A stretch of 64,000 nt of DNA. It comes from Lentisphaerales bacterium (GTDB lineage: Bacteria; Verrucomicrobiota; Lentisphaeria; Lentisphaerales; Lentisphaeraceae). Position 1 is the stretch's first letter. Every line of letters starts with the position of its first letter. Positions 33,172 through 41,550 of this stretch are shown here, piece after piece. A program made the translations under genes and the position numbers. Location of the stretch: assembly GCA_022446985.1 (NCBI GenBank), contig JAKVBD010000013.1:1-64000 (forward strand). Reading direction: 5' to 3'. The notes beneath the pieces are model-generated. The model was not told the origin of the DNA. It saw only the letters and a program-made list of their open reading frames with translations, and did not search any database.

Positions 33172-34566
33172 TTATTTTTTGTCAATGACGATTTGGCTGG
33201 AGATTATAAGAGAATTCAAAATTCCATTAATTACCATAGGGTTAGAAGCAAAGTGAAGGTGCACATATGACGCTATAATTGATTGATTACAGTAACCCTC
33301 TCGACGTGGTTTTGAGGCTTTCCGGCGGCCACAAACGGTATAGTTCTTAGACCACTTTTGAAGTTCTGACTCTTCAGTAATCTGAGAATAGTGAAATTCA
33401 TGACCAAAAGCCTTAGTCCCGGCTGGGCCCAAAATACAATCATGTTCAAATTCAACGGTCATGTATCCGAGCATTTTTCTCTTCTCCAGCATTTCAGTCC
33501 CAAAGGGAAGAAGCTGTAACATTGGATACTTCTCTTGCTCATTTTTACGTAAGAATTGGCTCATATACATCAAGCCACCACACTCAGCATAAAGAAATTT
33601 GCCAGTCACGGCATGTTGGCGAATAGCCTCTAACATACTGGAGTTTTGAGATAGTTCTTGGGCATAGACTTCTGGATAACCTCCGCCTATATAGATGCCA
33701 TCACAATTTTGCGGAAGAGAACTGTCGTGAAGCGGGGAAAATTCAACAATCTCAATTCCTGCGGCCTGCAGAGCTTCAAGATTATCCGGGTAGTAAAACT
33801 GGAAGGCTTCATCTCGTGCTATGGCAAGCCGCAGGCCTGTGCTTTCTCTTGTTACTATAGGCTTTTTCTCTGAGAGAAAATCTGGTCTTTGAGCTTTTTC
33901 AATAAGCGCATCAATTTTCAAAGAGCTTTCTATTTCCAGGCCCAGTTCAGCAATAACATTTTCTGCATTGCTATACTGCTCTGCGCTATGGAGCCCTAAG
34001 TGGCGTCCGGGTAGTTCAGGTAAGGATTGACGTTTAATGGCACCAAGAAGTTCGGGCTGTTGAGCAGCTTCTAAGGCCTGTTCCAGAATACTGAGGTGCC
34101 CTGCTGAGCCACAATGGTTGGCAATGACGCCAGCAAGTGTTACGCTTTCTTCAAATTCATTAAAGCCTTTCACTGTAGCAGCAAAAGAACGGGCACAACC
34201 ATGCGAATTTGCCACCAGTAAGACAGGAACTCCAAGGATAGAGGCAACTTCTGCCGTACTGCCGGTTAAACTTGTTGGCGAAGCTCCATCAAACATTCCC
34301 ATAACACCTTCCACTATGGCAATGTCATGAGACTGGCTCGCCTTGTTGAAGAGGTCTTTTACATACTCAGGCCCGGCCATCCAACTGTCCAAATTATAGC
34401 AAACATTGCCACTGGCCAATTTTAACCAACTAGGATCGAGGTAGTCTGGCCCAACTTTGAAAGTACATACTTTATGGCCTCTTTCCTTGAGAGCGCGTAC
34501 GAGGCCCAGGCTGATTGAAGTTTTGCCTACACCACTACCGGTACCGCCGATAACTAAACACTTCAT
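33172..34566 (-). CDS. cbiA: Cobyrinic acid a,c-diamide synthase CbiA/CobB
   Basis: ATP- and glutamine-dependent amidation of the a and c side chains of (cobalt) cobyrinic acid. 464 residues. P-loop VIGGTGSGVGKTSISLGLVR at the N-terminus, CTFKVGPDYLDPSWL, YNLDSWMAG and VEGVMGMFDGASP belong to the synthetase half. The glutaminase half has GIYIGGGYPEVYA and the catalytic Cys in FLYAECGGLMYMS. Near the C-terminus EFHYSQI and ASYVHLHFASNP are typical. It overlaps the CobD-CbiP gene by 4 bases; the riboswitch begins at its stop codon. Confidence 0.96.
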   Translation of the reverse strand: MKCLVIGGTGSGVGKTSISLGLVRALKERGHKVCTFKVGPDYLDPSWLKLASGNVCYNLDSWMAGPEYVKDLFNKASQSHDIAIVEGVMGMFDGASPTSLTGSTAEVASILGVPVLLVANSHGCARSFAATVKGFNEFEESVTLAGVIANHCGSAGHLSILEQALEAAQQPELLGAIKRQSLPELPGRHLGLHSAEQYSNAENVIAELGLEIESSLKIDALIEKAQRPDFLSEKKPIVTRESTGLRLAIARDEAFQFYYPDNLEALQAAGIEIVEFSPLHDSSLPQNCDGIYIGGGYPEVYAQELSQNSSMLEAIRQHAVTGKFLYAECGGLMYMSQFLRKNEQEKYPMLQLLPFGTEMLEKRKMLGYMTVEFEHDCILGPAGTKAFGHEFHYSQITEESELQKWSKNYTVCGRRKASKPRREGYCNQSIIASYVHLHFASNPMVINGILNSLIISSQIVIDKK

Positions 34567-37097
34567 AGTCCCATTTTCCGATAAATTTCTTGCATGTTGA
34601 CACTTTCCCGAACCGCATCTGCCAATAAGTTCAATGAGGGTTCTATATCATAGGGCGTTACATCTTCAATTGACGAAAGAGATTTCTTTTGTCTTAAGTC
34701 ATTGAGGATAGCTCTTCTAAAGGCATCATTTTCAAAGAGTCCATGCAAGTAAGTCCCCCAGACATTATTATTTTGTAAACCAAGTATGTCATCTTGATGT
34801 TTAAACAAAACTTCAGAACCAAAATTCTGAGTTTCGCCATGGTGGATTTCATAGCCTTGCAACTTAAGGCCCTTTTGTAAATGTTGAACAGACACTTGCT
34901 TGAGAGTTTTGTCTTTAGCCATGGTCGTTACTGCTTGCAATAAACCCAAGCCGGCTATAGAAGCCTGAGAAGATTCAATTTTTAAAGGATCAAGAATTTC
35001 ACTGCCGAGCATTTGGAAACCACCACAAATGCCAATGATGTTCACACCTCGGGCTGCAGCATTTTTGAGTTCCTCTTCGAAGCCATTATCGCGAATATAC
35101 TGTAGGTCAGCCATGGTCGACTTTGAGCCGGGTAAAATAATTAAATCTGCGGCTTTTAAGTCACTGGGCTGTTTCGCCATATTGAAGCTGACATCCGGCT
35201 CAATCAAAAGAGGATCAAAATCGGTAAAGTTGGCCAAACACGGAGTGTTTAAAGCGACTATTTTGATTTCGCCTTCACAGCCTTGCATAGTGCTGACTTC
35301 CCTGAAAGATAAAGAATCTTCTTCAGGTAAATTTAAATTGGGAACATAAGGAACCACTCCCACAACAGGTTTACCGGTATGTTGAAGTGTAAAGTCGAGA
35401 GCTCCCTGCAGTAGAGAAACATCTCCTCGGAAACGGTTGACTAAAAAGCCACTGACTAATTTTCTCTCTTCTTGAGTTAAAATGTCCATAGTGCCAATGA
35501 AAGATGCAAAGATCCCACCTCGGTCGATATCGCCAGCGAGTAAAACCGGTGATCGGGAATAAGACGCCATACCCATATTCACAATATCAGAATGCTTAAG
35601 GTTGACCTCTGCCGGACTGCCGGCACCTTCCAAAACTATGGCATCGAATTCATCGCAAAGAGAATCATAAGATTTTTTCACACCTTCGAAGGCCTGTGGC
35701 TTAAACTTGATGTACTCAGGCCAACTCATGTTACCAATAGCTTTGCCATTGATGATGATTTGAGTCATGCGGTTGCCATTTGGCTTGAGAAGAATCGGAT
35801 TCATGCGTATATCCGGATCCTGTCGAGCTGCCTGGGCTTGAACGACCTGTGCCCGGGCTATTTCTAGACCATTTTGAGTCACAAAGGAGTTAAGCGCCAT
35901 ATTCTGCGATTTAAAAGGAGAAATCTTTAAGCCGTCTTGCAGCATAATTCGGCAAAAAGCCGACACAAGCAGACTTTTACCGGCATTCGATGAAGTCCCC
36001 TGAATCATTAGAGAAGGATGCGGGCGGCGCGGCTTGATCACCTTTTGACCAAAGAATGTCTTCAGTGCTTGAACCAGAACTTTATTATTTTCTGGCTTTT
36101 TTACAGCAATTCTAAAGAAGCGTGAGTCAAGGCCTGTGTAATTTTCGCAAACCCGAATAGCAATTCCATACTTTTGAAGAAGATAATCTGCTAATTCTGG
36201 AGCTTGAGATTTACTCAAGCGACAGAGTAAAAAATTGGCGACCGATGGATAAATGTGCAAGTGGTCTTCCAATGTTGTAAGATCGGCAATCAACTGCTGA
36301 CGAAATTTCTTTAATTCATCAAAACACTCGTTGTGGAAATTCGCATCCTGGACAGCTTTTATGCCCGTCGCTTGAGCCAGAGTATTGACCGACCAGTCAC
36401 AGAGTTTCTTTCGTACTGCTTTAACAATTTCGGCATTGGCGATCATGCAACCTAAGCGCAAACCTGGAATCGCATAAAACTTGGTAAACGATCTCATGAC
36501 AATAAGATTTGGAAGCTTCTCTTGAGCGAATGAATGCTCATAGCCGGCAAATTCAATAAAGGCTTCATCGATCATCACATAGACTTCCGGAAATTCATTT
36601 AGATAACTAAGAACTTCTTCTTTCTGTAAAAGATTTCCACTGGGATTATTCGGATGAGCCAATATGACTAAGTCTTTAGCCTTGCTATTCTGGCGAAGGA
36701 TCTGCCAGTCAATTGAAAAATCCCGGTTGAGTGGTAACTCAAGTACTTCTTTTTCGTTGCTTATGGCCGCATTTTTATAATCTATATAAGCTGGCGAATG
36801 AATAATTACCCGCTTTATATTCAAAGCTCTAGGAAGAGCATAAATCAGTTCGTTGGCGCCATTGCCAAAGAGCAGCATTTCGCTCGGGAGTGACCAGGCT
36901 TCACTGACAGCTTCTGTAAGTCTGGAGTTTTCCGGATCGGGATAATGAGTGATCATATCCAATTCATGACTGATAACTGACCTAAGCCAGGCGGGAGGCC
37001 CTAAGGGATTTATATTTGCACTATAATCCAAAATATCTTCTGCCGACCTTCCTGAAGTCTCTGTCAAGGATCTTATATTTCCACCATGACCGCTCAT
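34563..37097 (-). CDS. cobD-cbiP: Fused threonine-phosphate decarboxylase (CobD) and adenosylcobyric acid synthase (CbiP/CobQ)
   Basis: 844 residues. Residues about 1-350 are a PLP enzyme of the histidinol-phosphate aminotransferase type as in CobD: HGGNI at the start, DYSANINPLGPP, LFGNGANELIY, ILAHPNNPSG and the PLP Lys in VMRSFTKFYAIPGLRLG. It makes the aminopropanol phosphate linker. Residues about 358-844 are CbiP: LMIQGTSSNAGKSLLVSAFC (P-loop), FKSQNMALNSFVT, EGAGSPAEVNLKHSDIVNMG, the glutaminase nucleophile in IIGICGGFQMLG and GYEIHHGET. The two substrates are joined by CbiB in the next step, so a fusion makes pathway sense. Start is 205 bases from the divergent cobC. Confidence 0.96.
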   Translation of the reverse strand: MSGHGGNIRSLTETSGRSAEDILDYSANINPLGPPAWLRSVISHELDMITHYPDPENSRLTEAVSEAWSLPSEMLLFGNGANELIYALPRALNIKRVIIHSPAYIDYKNAAISNEKEVLELPLNRDFSIDWQILRQNSKAKDLVILAHPNNPSGNLLQKEEVLSYLNEFPEVYVMIDEAFIEFAGYEHSFAQEKLPNLIVMRSFTKFYAIPGLRLGCMIANAEIVKAVRKKLCDWSVNTLAQATGIKAVQDANFHNECFDELKKFRQQLIADLTTLEDHLHIYPSVANFLLCRLSKSQAPELADYLLQKYGIAIRVCENYTGLDSRFFRIAVKKPENNKVLVQALKTFFGQKVIKPRRPHPSLMIQGTSSNAGKSLLVSAFCRIMLQDGLKISPFKSQNMALNSFVTQNGLEIARAQVVQAQAARQDPDIRMNPILLKPNGNRMTQIIINGKAIGNMSWPEYIKFKPQAFEGVKKSYDSLCDEFDAIVLEGAGSPAEVNLKHSDIVNMGMASYSRSPVLLAGDIDRGGIFASFIGTMDILTQEERKLVSGFLVNRFRGDVSLLQGALDFTLQHTGKPVVGVVPYVPNLNLPEEDSLSFREVSTMQGCEGEIKIVALNTPCLANFTDFDPLLIEPDVSFNMAKQPSDLKAADLIILPGSKSTMADLQYIRDNGFEEELKNAAARGVNIIGICGGFQMLGSEILDPLKIESSQASIAGLGLLQAVTTMAKDKTLKQVSVQHLQKGLKLQGYEIHHGETQNFGSEVLFKHQDDILGLQNNNVWGTYLHGLFENDAFRRAILNDLRQKKSLSSIEDVTPYDIEPSLNLLADAVRESVNMQEIYRKMGL

Positions 37098-37302
37098 GAA
37101 AAATTTTGCTCCGAATTAATATTTGTCAGCAACGTAAACGGCCTGCTTGGAAAAACAAACGCAATTTTTCAAAAGAACTTATAGTGAGCTCGCTTATGAT
37201 CTCTCTGAAACTTTCCTGCAATAGTATTAATTTCTTTCAGCTATTGTTTAGTAAGCAAAGTCCTTTAGATTGCCATAATTCAGATTAAGGAATCACTCAA
37301 AC
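37098..37302. promoter_or_regulatory. Divergent intergenic region between cobD-cbiP and cobC
   Basis: 205 bases between oppositely oriented operons. I searched by eye for the B12 box (GCCACTG or its complement) and found none, so neither of these operons appears to carry its own riboswitch here. Promoters for both are expected but no clear -35/-10 pairs could be assigned. Confidence 0.35.
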
Positions 37303-37893
37303 ATGGACTTGTTTCTCATACGTCATTTGCCAACGGAGTCTACCAAAACAGGCGCCTTTTATGGTGCTACGGATTTAGGTTTATCTCAAGATTCTATGAG
37401 CTGTAAGACTTCCATTGCCAACAAACAAGACTCTGATTTTGCATTTTACTGCAGCCCTTTAAAGCGTTGTCGAGACAGTGCTAAACTTTTTTTCCCTAAT
37501 GAAGAAATGAAGATACTGGAACGAGCCAAAGAAGTGAATTTTGGTCGATGGGAAGGTATGACCTTTGATGAAATCTCCAAACAAAATCCGGACCTTGTAA
37601 CACAATGGACAAATGATTCAGAGTTCAGCTTTCCTCAAGGTGAAAAGCTACGCCACTTTGAAGAGAGAATCACAGAATTAGCTCATGAACTACAAACAAA
37701 CGAAAAAGTAGTACTGATAACACATGGCGGTGTGATCCGTTACTTACTATGTTACTTCTTAGGGTTAGGCTTCGATAAAAGCCTGTACTTTAATGTTGAG
37801 CAGTCAACGTTAACTCATCTACAAATATTTGATAAATCTAACGGAGTCCTAAAAGGCCTGGGAATAAGAGAATGGCAGACATATTTCTCATAA
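37303..37893 (+). CDS. cobC: Alpha-ribazole phosphatase (phosphoglycerate-mutase fold)
   Basis: Histidine phosphatase removing phosphate from alpha-ribazole-5'-phosphate (or the phosphorylated coenzyme) in nucleotide-loop assembly. 196 residues. Catalytic LFLIRHLPTES (RHG-like motif, with RHL here), FYCSPLKRCRDSA, VNFGRWEGMTFDEI and VVLITHGGVIRYLL with the second His. The first motif has Leu in place of the usual Gly, as in several CobC proteins. It overlaps cobU by 22 bases. Confidence 0.92.
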   Translation: MDLFLIRHLPTESTKTGAFYGATDLGLSQDSMSCKTSIANKQDSDFAFYCSPLKRCRDSAKLFFPNEEMKILERAKEVNFGRWEGMTFDEISKQNPDLVTQWTNDSEFSFPQGEKLRHFEERITELAHELQTNEKVVLITHGGVIRYLLCYFLGLGFDKSLYFNVEQSTLTHLQIFDKSNGVLKGLGIREWQTYFS

Positions 37894-38405
37894 CTGGAGG
37901 TTGCCGCAGCGGCAAAAGTTCATACTCTGAAAAGCTGGCTTTGAATTTACCTGGCCCACATGTTTACTTAGCGACCAGTCCATGTTTGGATGATGATATG
38001 ATGAACAGAATAGCAAGGCACAAACGCGATCGCGCCGGGCAAGGCTGGCAGACTGTTGAAGAGGAAATAAATATTGCAGAACAAATTTCCAAAAATGACG
38101 GTGCAACAATATTGATTGATTGCCTAACTCTGTGGATCAACAATCTCATGTGGCAGGCTGAACAAGCCGGGAAGGAAATCAGCGAAGATGACATGATTGT
38201 GAAAGCTGAAGATCTTGTGGCTGCTTGTCAAAAGATTTCCGGAAATGTCGTTATGGTGACCAATGAAACGGGTATGGGCATTATGCCGATCAACCGTCAG
38301 GCAAGAATTTTTGCAGACTTGAGCGGTCGTTGTAACCAGATCATCGCTAAAGCTGCGAAGAAAGCAACTTTCATGGTAAGCGGTTTGCCGATGGAGTTAA
38401 AATGA
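37872..38405 (+). CDS. cobU: Adenosylcobinamide kinase / guanylyltransferase CobU/CobP
   Basis: Bifunctional kinase and GTP transferase that activates adenosylcobinamide. 177 residues. P-loop IFLITGGCRSGKSSYSE (GGxRSGKS family form), VYLATSPCLDDDMMNRIARH containing the guanylated-His region HKRDR, GATILIDCLTLWINNLM and VTNETGMGIMPINRQARIF. It starts inside cobC and overlaps cobT by 4 bases. Confidence 0.97.
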   Translation: MADIFLITGGCRSGKSSYSEKLALNLPGPHVYLATSPCLDDDMMNRIARHKRDRAGQGWQTVEEEINIAEQISKNDGATILIDCLTLWINNLMWQAEQAGKEISEDDMIVKAEDLVAACQKISGNVVMVTNETGMGIMPINRQARIFADLSGRCNQIIAKAAKKATFMVSGLPMELK

Positions 38406-39454
38406 AGCTTTCTGAATTCTCTTTAAATGACATTGTTGAGCCTGACGTAAAATGGCAGGAAAAAGCACAAGCTTATCTGGATTCTTTAGCAATGCCACCG
38501 GGAGCTTTGGGAATGCTCGGGCATACTGCTGTAAAATTGGCGACGATTCAAAAGACCCTTAAACCTCAGATTAAAGGAAAGAGCCTAGTGATGGCTTGTG
38601 CCGATCACGGTGTGGTTGCCGAAGGCGTGAGTAACTACCCACAGATTACTCATGCCATAGTAAATACGGCTTTAACAGGAGGCGCTGCGATAAATGCTTT
38701 TTGTAATCAGGCAGGAGTCAATCTCACAGTATTGAATGTTGGCGTAAAAGGAGACGTAAAGCCTCCAGAGCCTATGAATGCAATGGTTCATTATATTTCT
38801 AAGCCAGTTGCACCGGGAACTGCTAATATGCTTCATCAGCCTGCTATGACAAAGGAAGAATGTACTGAGGCCATTTCAATTGGAATACAATTAGCCCAAG
38901 ATCTTGATGCAAATATATTTGTTCTGGGTGAAATGGGTATAGGAAACACCACAAGCGCTTCTTGTCTTTTGGCAAAGTATTGCGACTTAAGTGCTGAGCA
39001 GGTAACCGGTCCAGGAACTGGTGTAAAAGGAGAAGCTCTTCAGCATAAAAAAGAGGTCATTCGAAAAATTTTAGAGCGCTGTTCAACAGAGCAAGAGCCA
39101 TTTGAGATTTTACTGCAAGTTGGAGGCTTAGAGATAGCAGCATTAGTCGGGGTAATACTCGGGGCCGCGTCTCAACAAAAAGCTGTTGTGCTCGACGGTT
39201 TTATTTCCGGAGCAGCTGCTCTTGCAGCAAAAGCCATAGCGCCTTCTTCGATGAGCTATTTATTTGCCGGACACCAAAGTGCAGAACCTGCCCATAAACA
39301 AATGTTGGAAAGCTTAGGTTTAGAGACTTTAGTTAAATTGGATTTACTATTAGGAGAAGGCACTGGAGCCGCTTTAGCGACTAATTTCCTGGAGGCTTCA
39401 TGCAATTTTTTCAATTCAATGCTGACCTTAGATGAGGCCCTCAAATTGTCATGA
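38402..39454 (+). CDS. cobT: Nicotinate-nucleotide:dimethylbenzimidazole phosphoribosyltransferase CobT
   Basis: Makes alpha-ribazole-5'-phosphate from nicotinate mononucleotide and dimethylbenzimidazole. 350 residues. MPPGALGMLGHTAVKLATIQ, VMACADHGVVAEGVSNYP, ALTGGAAINAFC, LGEMGIGNTTSASCL, VTGPGTGVKGEALQHK and VVLDGFISGAAALAAKAI are diagnostic. It uses the base made by BluB. Overlaps cobU and cobS by 4 bases each. Confidence 0.97.
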   Translation: MKLSEFSLNDIVEPDVKWQEKAQAYLDSLAMPPGALGMLGHTAVKLATIQKTLKPQIKGKSLVMACADHGVVAEGVSNYPQITHAIVNTALTGGAAINAFCNQAGVNLTVLNVGVKGDVKPPEPMNAMVHYISKPVAPGTANMLHQPAMTKEECTEAISIGIQLAQDLDANIFVLGEMGIGNTTSASCLLAKYCDLSAEQVTGPGTGVKGEALQHKKEVIRKILERCSTEQEPFEILLQVGGLEIAALVGVILGAASQQKAVVLDGFISGAAALAAKAIAPSSMSYLFAGHQSAEPAHKQMLESLGLETLVKLDLLLGEGTGAALATNFLEASCNFFNSMLTLDEALKLS

Positions 39455-40185
39455 AAAGCTTTTTCTTAGCCTTATCTCTTTTAAGCCGCATTCCAGTATC
39501 ATCCAAGCTATATACTGGTATAAAGAATAGCGAATCCGCAACAGTTTACTTCCCTCTTGTAGGCCTAATTCTGGGCGGACTATCAACAGTCTTTGCTTAT
39601 GGTCTCGGCAGTATCTTACCAAATTGGCCTTTGGCTGTTTGTGTGACTATTTTCCTAGGAGCTCTTTCAGGATTTCTACACCTTGATGGAGTCGCAGATT
39701 GTGGTGATGGCTTTTTAAGTTCGCGACCGGCAGAGCGAATTTTGGAAATAATGAAAGATCCGAGAATCGGTGCTATGGGAACCTTAAGCCTGGTCTTTGT
39801 CGTATTACTGAAACTCAGTCTTCTGATTAGCCTCATACAAAAATTTGATTTACAGACCTTTTGCCTAATTTTGCTATTAACCCCATTTGCCGGAAGATGT
39901 GCTCTTTTGTGGCATATGCGCTTAACTCCGGTATTGGGCGAAGGCTTAGGCAAGTCTTTTTGGAATCGTTCTCTTGGTATGCAGCTAAGTAACTTTATGC
40001 TTTACGGCTTAGTGAACTATTTCTTATTCCCCGAGTACCTGTTGATCAATATTGCGATTCAGTTAAGCGTCGCAATTCTCTGGTCGCTTTACAGTAAGTC
40101 TAAAATCTCTGGAGGCACTGGAGATACTCTAGGAGTGGCTTGTGAAATAGGTGAAATAGCACTTTTAACTGCATTTATAATTTGA
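39451..40185 (+). CDS. cobS: Adenosylcobinamide-GDP ribazoletransferase (cobalamin synthase) CobS
   Basis: Membrane enzyme that joins adenosylcobinamide-GDP to alpha-ribazole. 244 residues and about six helices. FFLALSLLSRIPVSSKL at the N-terminus, YFPLVGLILGGLSTV, FLHLDGVADCGDGFLSSRPA, RILEIMKDPRIGAMGTLSLV and GGTGDTLGVACEIGEI are the family motifs, with the acidic metal-binding segment DGVADCGDG. Convergent with btuC, with only 32 bases between the stops. Confidence 0.97.
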   Translation: MKSFFLALSLLSRIPVSSKLYTGIKNSESATVYFPLVGLILGGLSTVFAYGLGSILPNWPLAVCVTIFLGALSGFLHLDGVADCGDGFLSSRPAERILEIMKDPRIGAMGTLSLVFVVLLKLSLLISLIQKFDLQTFCLILLLTPFAGRCALLWHMRLTPVLGEGLGKSFWNRSLGMQLSNFMLYGLVNYFLFPEYLLINIAIQLSVAILWSLYSKSKISGGTGDTLGVACEIGEIALLTAFII

Positions 40186-40217
40186 GAGATTTATCAAGGT
40201 CTAAGCCTTTAATAGAA

Positions 40218-41201
40218 TCAACGTTTTCCCTTAATTATCAACCAAAAGAAAAAAGGCCCTCCTAAGGTTGAAGTAATCAAACCAACAGGAAGCTCAGTCG
40301 GATAAAAAATAGTTCTTGCTAAAGTATCAGAAACCATTAAGAATACTCCTCCAAAAAGAGTAGAAGCCCAAAACAATAATTTATGGCCCGGCCCTGTAAA
40401 TTTCCGACAAATGTGCGGCCCCATTAAACCAACAAAACCAATGGGTCCACATACAGAAACAACTGCGCCCACTATTAAAGAAACTGCCAGAAAAAGGCGT
40501 TGTCGAACTTTAGCAACATCTACTCCGCGGCTGGTTGCCATATCTTCCCCAATAACCAAAAGATCCATTTCCTTAAGATTTAGGATGACAACAATCATAC
40601 CAACAACTACAAATACGATCACAAAACGGATCTGCTCGTAGCCTATAACCTGTAGGCCGCCAATCATCCAGTAAAGCATCTCTCCTAATTGAGAGTTTTC
40701 TGCCCGAAATTGGAAAATAAGAATGAGACTGCTAAAGAAAAAATTGATAGCTACTCCACCTAATAGGATGTCTCCCAACTGCACATTTTTCTTGTATTTC
40801 ACCAAAGAAAAAACAATTAACAAAGCGAGCATCGCACCGGAAAAAGCAGCAATCGATGTACCTGAGAGAAAGGCGCTCAGAATAACAGGACCACCTAAAA
40901 AAATATATAGCACAACTCCAAATGAGGCACCACTGGCAATACCTAGGGTAAATGGTGTTGCTAAGTCATTTCTAAACATCGATTGAAAGCACATACCACA
41001 CACCGAAAGCGCTGCTCCGGCAATAAAAGCCAGAATGACTCTAGGAAGTCGTATATTAAAAAAAATCTGATAATCCGGCGATTCTGCATCAAAAGCCATT
41101 ACCTCTGTAAAGCTCAAGGAACTGCCACCAAAGAACGGCATAGACACTATACAGATAGGGGCTAAAACACTCAGCAGAATTATAAAAACTTTTTTATTCA
41201 T
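40218..41201 (-). CDS. btuC: BtuC/FecCD-type ABC transporter permease (cobalamin uptake)
   Basis: 327 residues, about ten membrane helices. FNIRLPRVILAFIAGAALSVCGMCFQSMFRN is the family start region (read in parts), with FTLGIASGASFGVVLYIFLG, LGEMLYWMIGGL, SRGVDVAKVRQRLFL and GPIGFVGLMGPHICRKFTGPGHK. The siderophore/B12 permease family cannot be split by sequence alone, but the neighbouring riboswitch, btuB, btuF and btuD make B12 the likely substrate. It is transcribed away from btuB; the permease is thus separated from its ATPase and binding protein. Confidence 0.92.
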   Translation of the reverse strand: MNKKVFIILLSVLAPICIVSMPFFGGSSLSFTEVMAFDAESPDYQIFFNIRLPRVILAFIAGAALSVCGMCFQSMFRNDLATPFTLGIASGASFGVVLYIFLGGPVILSAFLSGTSIAAFSGAMLALLIVFSLVKYKKNVQLGDILLGGVAINFFFSSLILIFQFRAENSQLGEMLYWMIGGLQVIGYEQIRFVIVFVVVGMIVVILNLKEMDLLVIGEDMATSRGVDVAKVRQRLFLAVSLIVGAVVSVCGPIGFVGLMGPHICRKFTGPGHKLLFWASTLFGGVFLMVSDTLARTIFYPTELPVGLITSTLGGPFFFWLIIKGKR

Positions 41202-41299
41202 ATCATCTTTAACAATTTAAGGACATCGCAACTTAGTACAATTTTATTCAGCACCAAATGCTCTCGGCACATTGACTTGAAAATAATTTCTAATATTAT

Positions 41300-41420
41300 T
41301 GCCGCAGACTTGGAACTTTTCTGGTCTAAAAAGAACAGGGGAATCCCGTGAAATTCGGGAACGGACGCGCCACTGTAAGCTGCTCCTTGCAGCAAGTCAG
41401 AACACCTGGTTTTCAGCTAT
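41300..41420 (+). promoter_or_regulatory. Cobalamin riboswitch upstream of btuB
   Basis: Core GGGGAATCCCGTGAAATTCG at about 41338-41357, continuing GGAACGGACGCGCCACTG with the B12 box GCCACTG at 41369-41375, a GC-rich stem GCTGCTCCTTGCAGC at 41380-41394, and AAGTCAGAACACC at 41394-41406. This matches the AdoCbl riboswitch consensus. It precedes btuB by about 130 bases and should repress B12 uptake when the vitamin is present. Confidence 0.95.
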
Positions 41421-41442
41421 TTCGCGACTAGATAACTGAAAA
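41410..41442 (+). promoter_or_regulatory. Inverted repeat after btuB riboswitch
   Basis: TTTTCAG at about 41410-41416 can pair with CTGAAAA at about 41436-41442, a 7-base stem with a large loop. It sits just after the aptamer and may form part of the expression platform. No U-run follows. Weak evidence, structure not computed. Confidence 0.35.
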
Positions 41443-41550
41443 GAAAGTTCCATGAATAAGAATTTAAAGTACAGGCTGTTCTGCCTCATCAATAAGACGA
41501 CAATTGATTGGGTCCCTGGTACTAAAGATTCTTCGCCAAAAATAAGACAT

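Larger units (their letters stand above)
41202..41550. other. Divergent region between btuC and btuB
   Basis: 349 bases. The btuC-proximal 100 bases (41202-41300) hold nothing recognisable and no B12 box on the minus strand. The btuB-proximal part contains the cobalamin riboswitch (41300-41420) and its downstream hairpin. The btuC promoter must lie in the first part, so btuC may escape riboswitch control. Confidence 0.6.

Noticed and set aside
37098-37302. Third cobalamin riboswitch between cobD-cbiP and cobC
   Set aside because: No GCCACTG box or GGAA...CCGGTGAAA-type core on either strand.
41452-41550. Longer N-terminus for btuB starting at 41452
   Set aside because: It would place 33 residues before a clear signal peptide, which would be unusual for an exported receptor; ATG at 41551 fits better.
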